A DNA stretch of 7,676 nt from Mycobacterium sp. (GTDB lineage Bacteria; Actinomycetota; Actinomycetes; Mycobacteriales; Mycobacteriaceae): contig JAOPWF010000461.1 of NCBI GenBank assembly GCA_025965815.1, positions 1 through 7,676 on the forward strand, given 5' to 3'. Under the pieces are notes generated by a model, which had not been told where the DNA came from, ran no database searches, and was given only the letters and a program-made list of their open reading frames with translations. The position numbers and the translations under genes are program-made. This document shows positions 5,355 to 7,676 of this stretch, piece after piece. The stretch's first letter is position 1. Each line of letters starts with the position of its first letter.

Positions 5355-5432
5355 TCACCCATAGTGCACCCCGGCTAGCGAAGCACTCAGCAGCCCGGCG
5401 ATGTTTTCGAGCTGGGCACGAACCGAGGTCAT
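5355..5432 (-). CDS. Doubtful 25-residue ORF downstream of the CstR-like gene
   Basis: The minus strand gives MTSVRAQLENIAGLLSASLA and GVHYG from ATG 5432 to TGA 5355-5357, starting 18 bases after the repressor's stop on the same strand. It would be an amphipathic helix. There is no good ribosome binding site and no known family. It may be the trace of a longer gene lost in the rearrangement that cut the MFS gene, or chance. Confidence 0.12.
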   Translation of the reverse strand: MTSVRAQLENIAGLLSASLAGVHYG

Positions 5433-5450
5433 CCGCAGGGGCGAACGATG

Positions 5451-6672
<1,222 letters not shown>

Positions 6673-6677
6673 GGCGG

Positions 6678-7277
6678 CTAGCTCGCTGTCCGGTTGGCCG
6701 GAGAATCGACGAGCTGGGCGACAATCGTGTCCAGATCGCAGGAGGGACCACGGTTGTAGGGCAGCCGCGCGAGCAGCATGCCCATCGCGCAGGTGTTGGA
6801 CAAGGCCGCGTAGGCCAACCCACTGCTGCCGATCCCGGCGGCCAGCCATTTCAGCTTCGGCGCCGCGATGCTGCTGAGAACGCCGGACACCACGATCGAA
6901 CCGGCGACGAGGCGGACCTGTCGGTCGAGGTCCCAGCGTTCGGTGCCCCGGTTGACCGCGAGACCGGCGCTCTCCCAGGCGGTCATCCCGCCGTCGAGCA
7001 CATGCACGTTGACCAACCCGGCCGCCCGCAAGGTGTCCTCGGCCTGGGCGGCCCGTTGACCGGAGCGGCATACCAGCACGACGTCGCGTTCCAGGTGTTC
7101 ACCGATCTCGTCGCGGTGCTCGCGTAACAGATCGAGCGGCACGTTGTAGGCACCGGCGATGTGTACGGTCTCGAACTCGCCCGGGGTCCGCACATCGATC
7201 AGGCGCGGCGGCCTCGGGGAGTTCAACAGATCACCGAGGTCGGCCGATCCGATGACAGCGGGGCTGCTCGTGGTCAT
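6678..7277 (-). CDS. Rhodanese fused to a DUF2892 membrane hairpin
   Basis: The protein has 199 residues and starts at ATG 7277 with AAAGGA 7 bases upstream. Residues 10-110 are a rhodanese domain: LIDVRTPGEFETVHIAGAYN (26-45) and the active loop VLVCRSGQRAAQA (67-79), with Cys70 as sulfur acceptor, then VLDGGMTAWESAG. Residues 115-178 are a DUF2892 domain: RWDLDRQVRLVAGSIVVSGV, LKWLAAGIGSSGLAYAALSN, and the NTCAMGMLLARLPYN ending with Cys163. DUF2892 forms two membrane segments, so the sulfurtransferase is held at the inner membrane, next to the TauE exporter encoded 5 bases downstream. This pairing suggests sulfane sulfur handling coupled to export (inference). Four operator-like elements lie upstream, two of them within 100 bases. 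The frame is intact. Confidence 0.92.
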   Translation of the reverse strand: MTTSSPAVIGSADLGDLLNSPRPPRLIDVRTPGEFETVHIAGAYNVPLDLLREHRDEIGEHLERDVVLVCRSGQRAAQAEDTLRAAGLVNVHVLDGGMTAWESAGLAVNRGTERWDLDRQVRLVAGSIVVSGVLSSIAAPKLKWLAAGIGSSGLAYAALSNTCAMGMLLARLPYNRGPSCDLDTIVAQLVDSPANRTAS

Positions 7278-7321
7278 GGGTTTCCTTTCAGATCGGATCG
7301 CACGACGGGTGGTCGTACTGA

Positions 7322-7335
7322 TACCACGGGGGGTA
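7322..7335. promoter_or_regulatory. Operator-like element 4
   Basis: TACCACGGGGGGTA, flanked by A and T, is the copy nearest to the rhodanese-DUF2892 start (45 bases). A TATCAG-like -10 for that gene overlaps its edge on the minus strand (7319-7324). Confidence 0.55.
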
Positions 7336-7348
7336 TGGTGATCACCAT
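7335..7348. repeat. 14-bp perfect palindrome between operator elements
   Basis: ATGGTGATCACCAT is fully symmetric and fills much of the gap between operator-like elements 4 and 5. It differs from the TACC...GGGTA pattern and could be the site of a second, dimeric regulator of the divergent promoter region. Confidence 0.45.
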
Positions 7349-7356
7349 GATAGACA

Positions 7357-7370
7357 TACCAGTGGGGGTA
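7357..7370. promoter_or_regulatory. Operator-like element 5
   Basis: TACCAGTGGGGGTA, flanked by A and T, starts exactly 35 bases after element 4. It lies mid-way in the divergent intergenic region. Confidence 0.55.
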
Positions 7371-7385
7371 TATGCAAAGCCTGCG

Positions 7386-7409
7386 TACGTATGCCCCCTG
7401 GGGTACGTA
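7386..7409. promoter_or_regulatory. Operator-like element 6 within a 24-bp near-palindrome
   Basis: The core 14-mer TGCCCCCTGGGGTA (7392-7405) starts 35 bases after element 5. It is enclosed by a TACGTA on each side (7386-7391 and 7404-7409), with CCCC and GGGG arms inside, which makes the most symmetric site of the group. Confidence 0.55.
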
Positions 7410-7412
7410 ACA

Positions 7413-7426
7413 TACGGGTAGGGGTA
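7413..7426. promoter_or_regulatory. Operator-like element 7
   Basis: TACGGGTAGGGGTA starts 21 bases (two helical turns) after element 6 and overlaps a probable GTATAG/TATAGC -10 (7424-7430) of the plus-strand dioxygenase promoter. A repressor bound here would block RNA polymerase. Confidence 0.5.
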
Positions 7427-7434
7427 TAGCCACC

Positions 7435-7476
7435 ATGAGTGTCACCGCACCGGAGAATAGAAAGAGAAACCGATGA
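7435..7476 (+). CDS. Possible 13-residue leader peptide
   Basis: ATG 7435 opens MSVTAPENRKRNR and ends at TGA 7474-7476, overlapping the dioxygenase ATG at 7473 as ATGA. It begins 5-6 bases after the probable -10, so it could be a leaderless upstream ORF, which is common in mycobacteria, and couple translation to the main gene. It has no cysteine, so cysteine-dependent attenuation is not suggested. Too short to prove from sequence. Confidence 0.25.
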   Translation: MSVTAPENRKRNR

Positions 7477-7676
7477 TCCTCGAGCATTACTACATCGAGT
7501 GCCTGTCGCACGCGTCGTACTTGATCGGTGACGAAAAGACCGGTCGCGCAATCGCTGTCGACCCGCGTCGCGATAAGGACACGTGGGTGTCGGTGTGTCC
7601 CGGGGTCGGCCGACACGTCAGCAGTGTCATGAAGTCGGTGCCCGCATCGGAAAGACGCACCTGCGACGACGACTCG
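7473..7676 (+). pseudogene. MBL-fold persulfide dioxygenase (ETHE1/CstB-like), N-terminal piece; homology lost after about residue 34
   Basis: ATG 7473, with AAAGAGA upstream, opens MILEHYYIECLSHASYLIGD and EKTGRAIAVDPRRD. This is the characteristic first strand pair of glyoxalase-II-like persulfide dioxygenases, ending in the conserved VDPRRD. The THFHADFVAGH zinc/iron motif should follow about 25 residues later. Instead the frame reads KDTWVSVCPGVGRHVSSVMK and remains open to the window edge without any metal-binding motif, and the other frames do not restore it. The gene therefore appears broken at about 7575 by a deletion, insertion or rearrangement. It is divergent from the rhodanese-DUF2892/tauE pair and sits behind four operator-like sites, the expected position for the main enzyme of the regulon. 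It runs off the window, so a larger insertion cannot be judged. Confidence 0.7.

Overview
The window is high-GC actinobacterial DNA, most likely from a Mycobacterium. The evidence is a deazaflavin (F420)-dependent nitroreductase-type N-terminus, DUF427 and PRISE-type SDR remnants, a mycobacterial-style TauE/rhodanese/CsoR-family cluster, and AAAGGA-like ribosome binding sites. I cannot name the species. Only four genes look clearly intact; most of the rest are truncated, frameshifted or fused gene remains.

Left part (1-2000): a graveyard of minus-strand remnants plus the plus-strand tail of a DUF427 protein. In order: DUF427 C-terminus (frameshifted); C-terminal part of a PRISE-type SDR (frameshifted) fused by a deletion to the N-terminus of a Ddn-family F420-dependent oxidoreductase; a C-terminal fragment of an unrecognised protein; a possible TetR-type N-terminal remnant beside an inverted repeat; and the C-terminal part of a ThiF/E1-like protein (frameshifted).

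Middle (2000-3050): mostly non-coding and compositionally more mixed. It holds a TATAAT-type promoter with a possible 55-residue ORF, an inverted repeat, a 14-bp palindrome, a four-copy 12-bp tandem repeat, and a nested inverted-repeat structure that resembles a transposon end.

Right part (3050-7676): a sulfur-detoxification region resembling the staphylococcal cst locus. It contains a stand-alone rhodanese (3145-3471), remnants of an SGNH hydrolase, a small secreted protein with a 9-residue NPKW tandem repeat, a decayed 3' half of a persulfide-dioxygenase/rhodanese fusion (CstB-like), a truncated MFS transporter, a CsoR-family repressor with the CstR-type Cys/non-His/Cys pattern, a TauE/SafE exporter, a rhodanese-DUF2892 membrane protein, and, divergently, the 5' end of another metallo-beta-lactamase persulfide dioxygenase. 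At least seven copies of a 14-bp TACC...GGGTA operator-like element lie exactly in front of these sulfur genes: two before the 3145 rhodanese, one or two before the repressor, four in the 7278-7472 divergent promoter region. They define a probable local regulon.

In the inferred scheme, the CstR-like repressor senses persulfide or polysulfide through its two cysteines and releases the operators. The rhodaneses and the persulfide dioxygenase then move and oxidise sulfane sulfur, and TauE exports the sulfite or thiosulfate formed. The decay of the dioxygenase and MFS copies beside well-preserved rhodanese, TauE and CstR genes is the most striking feature of the window.
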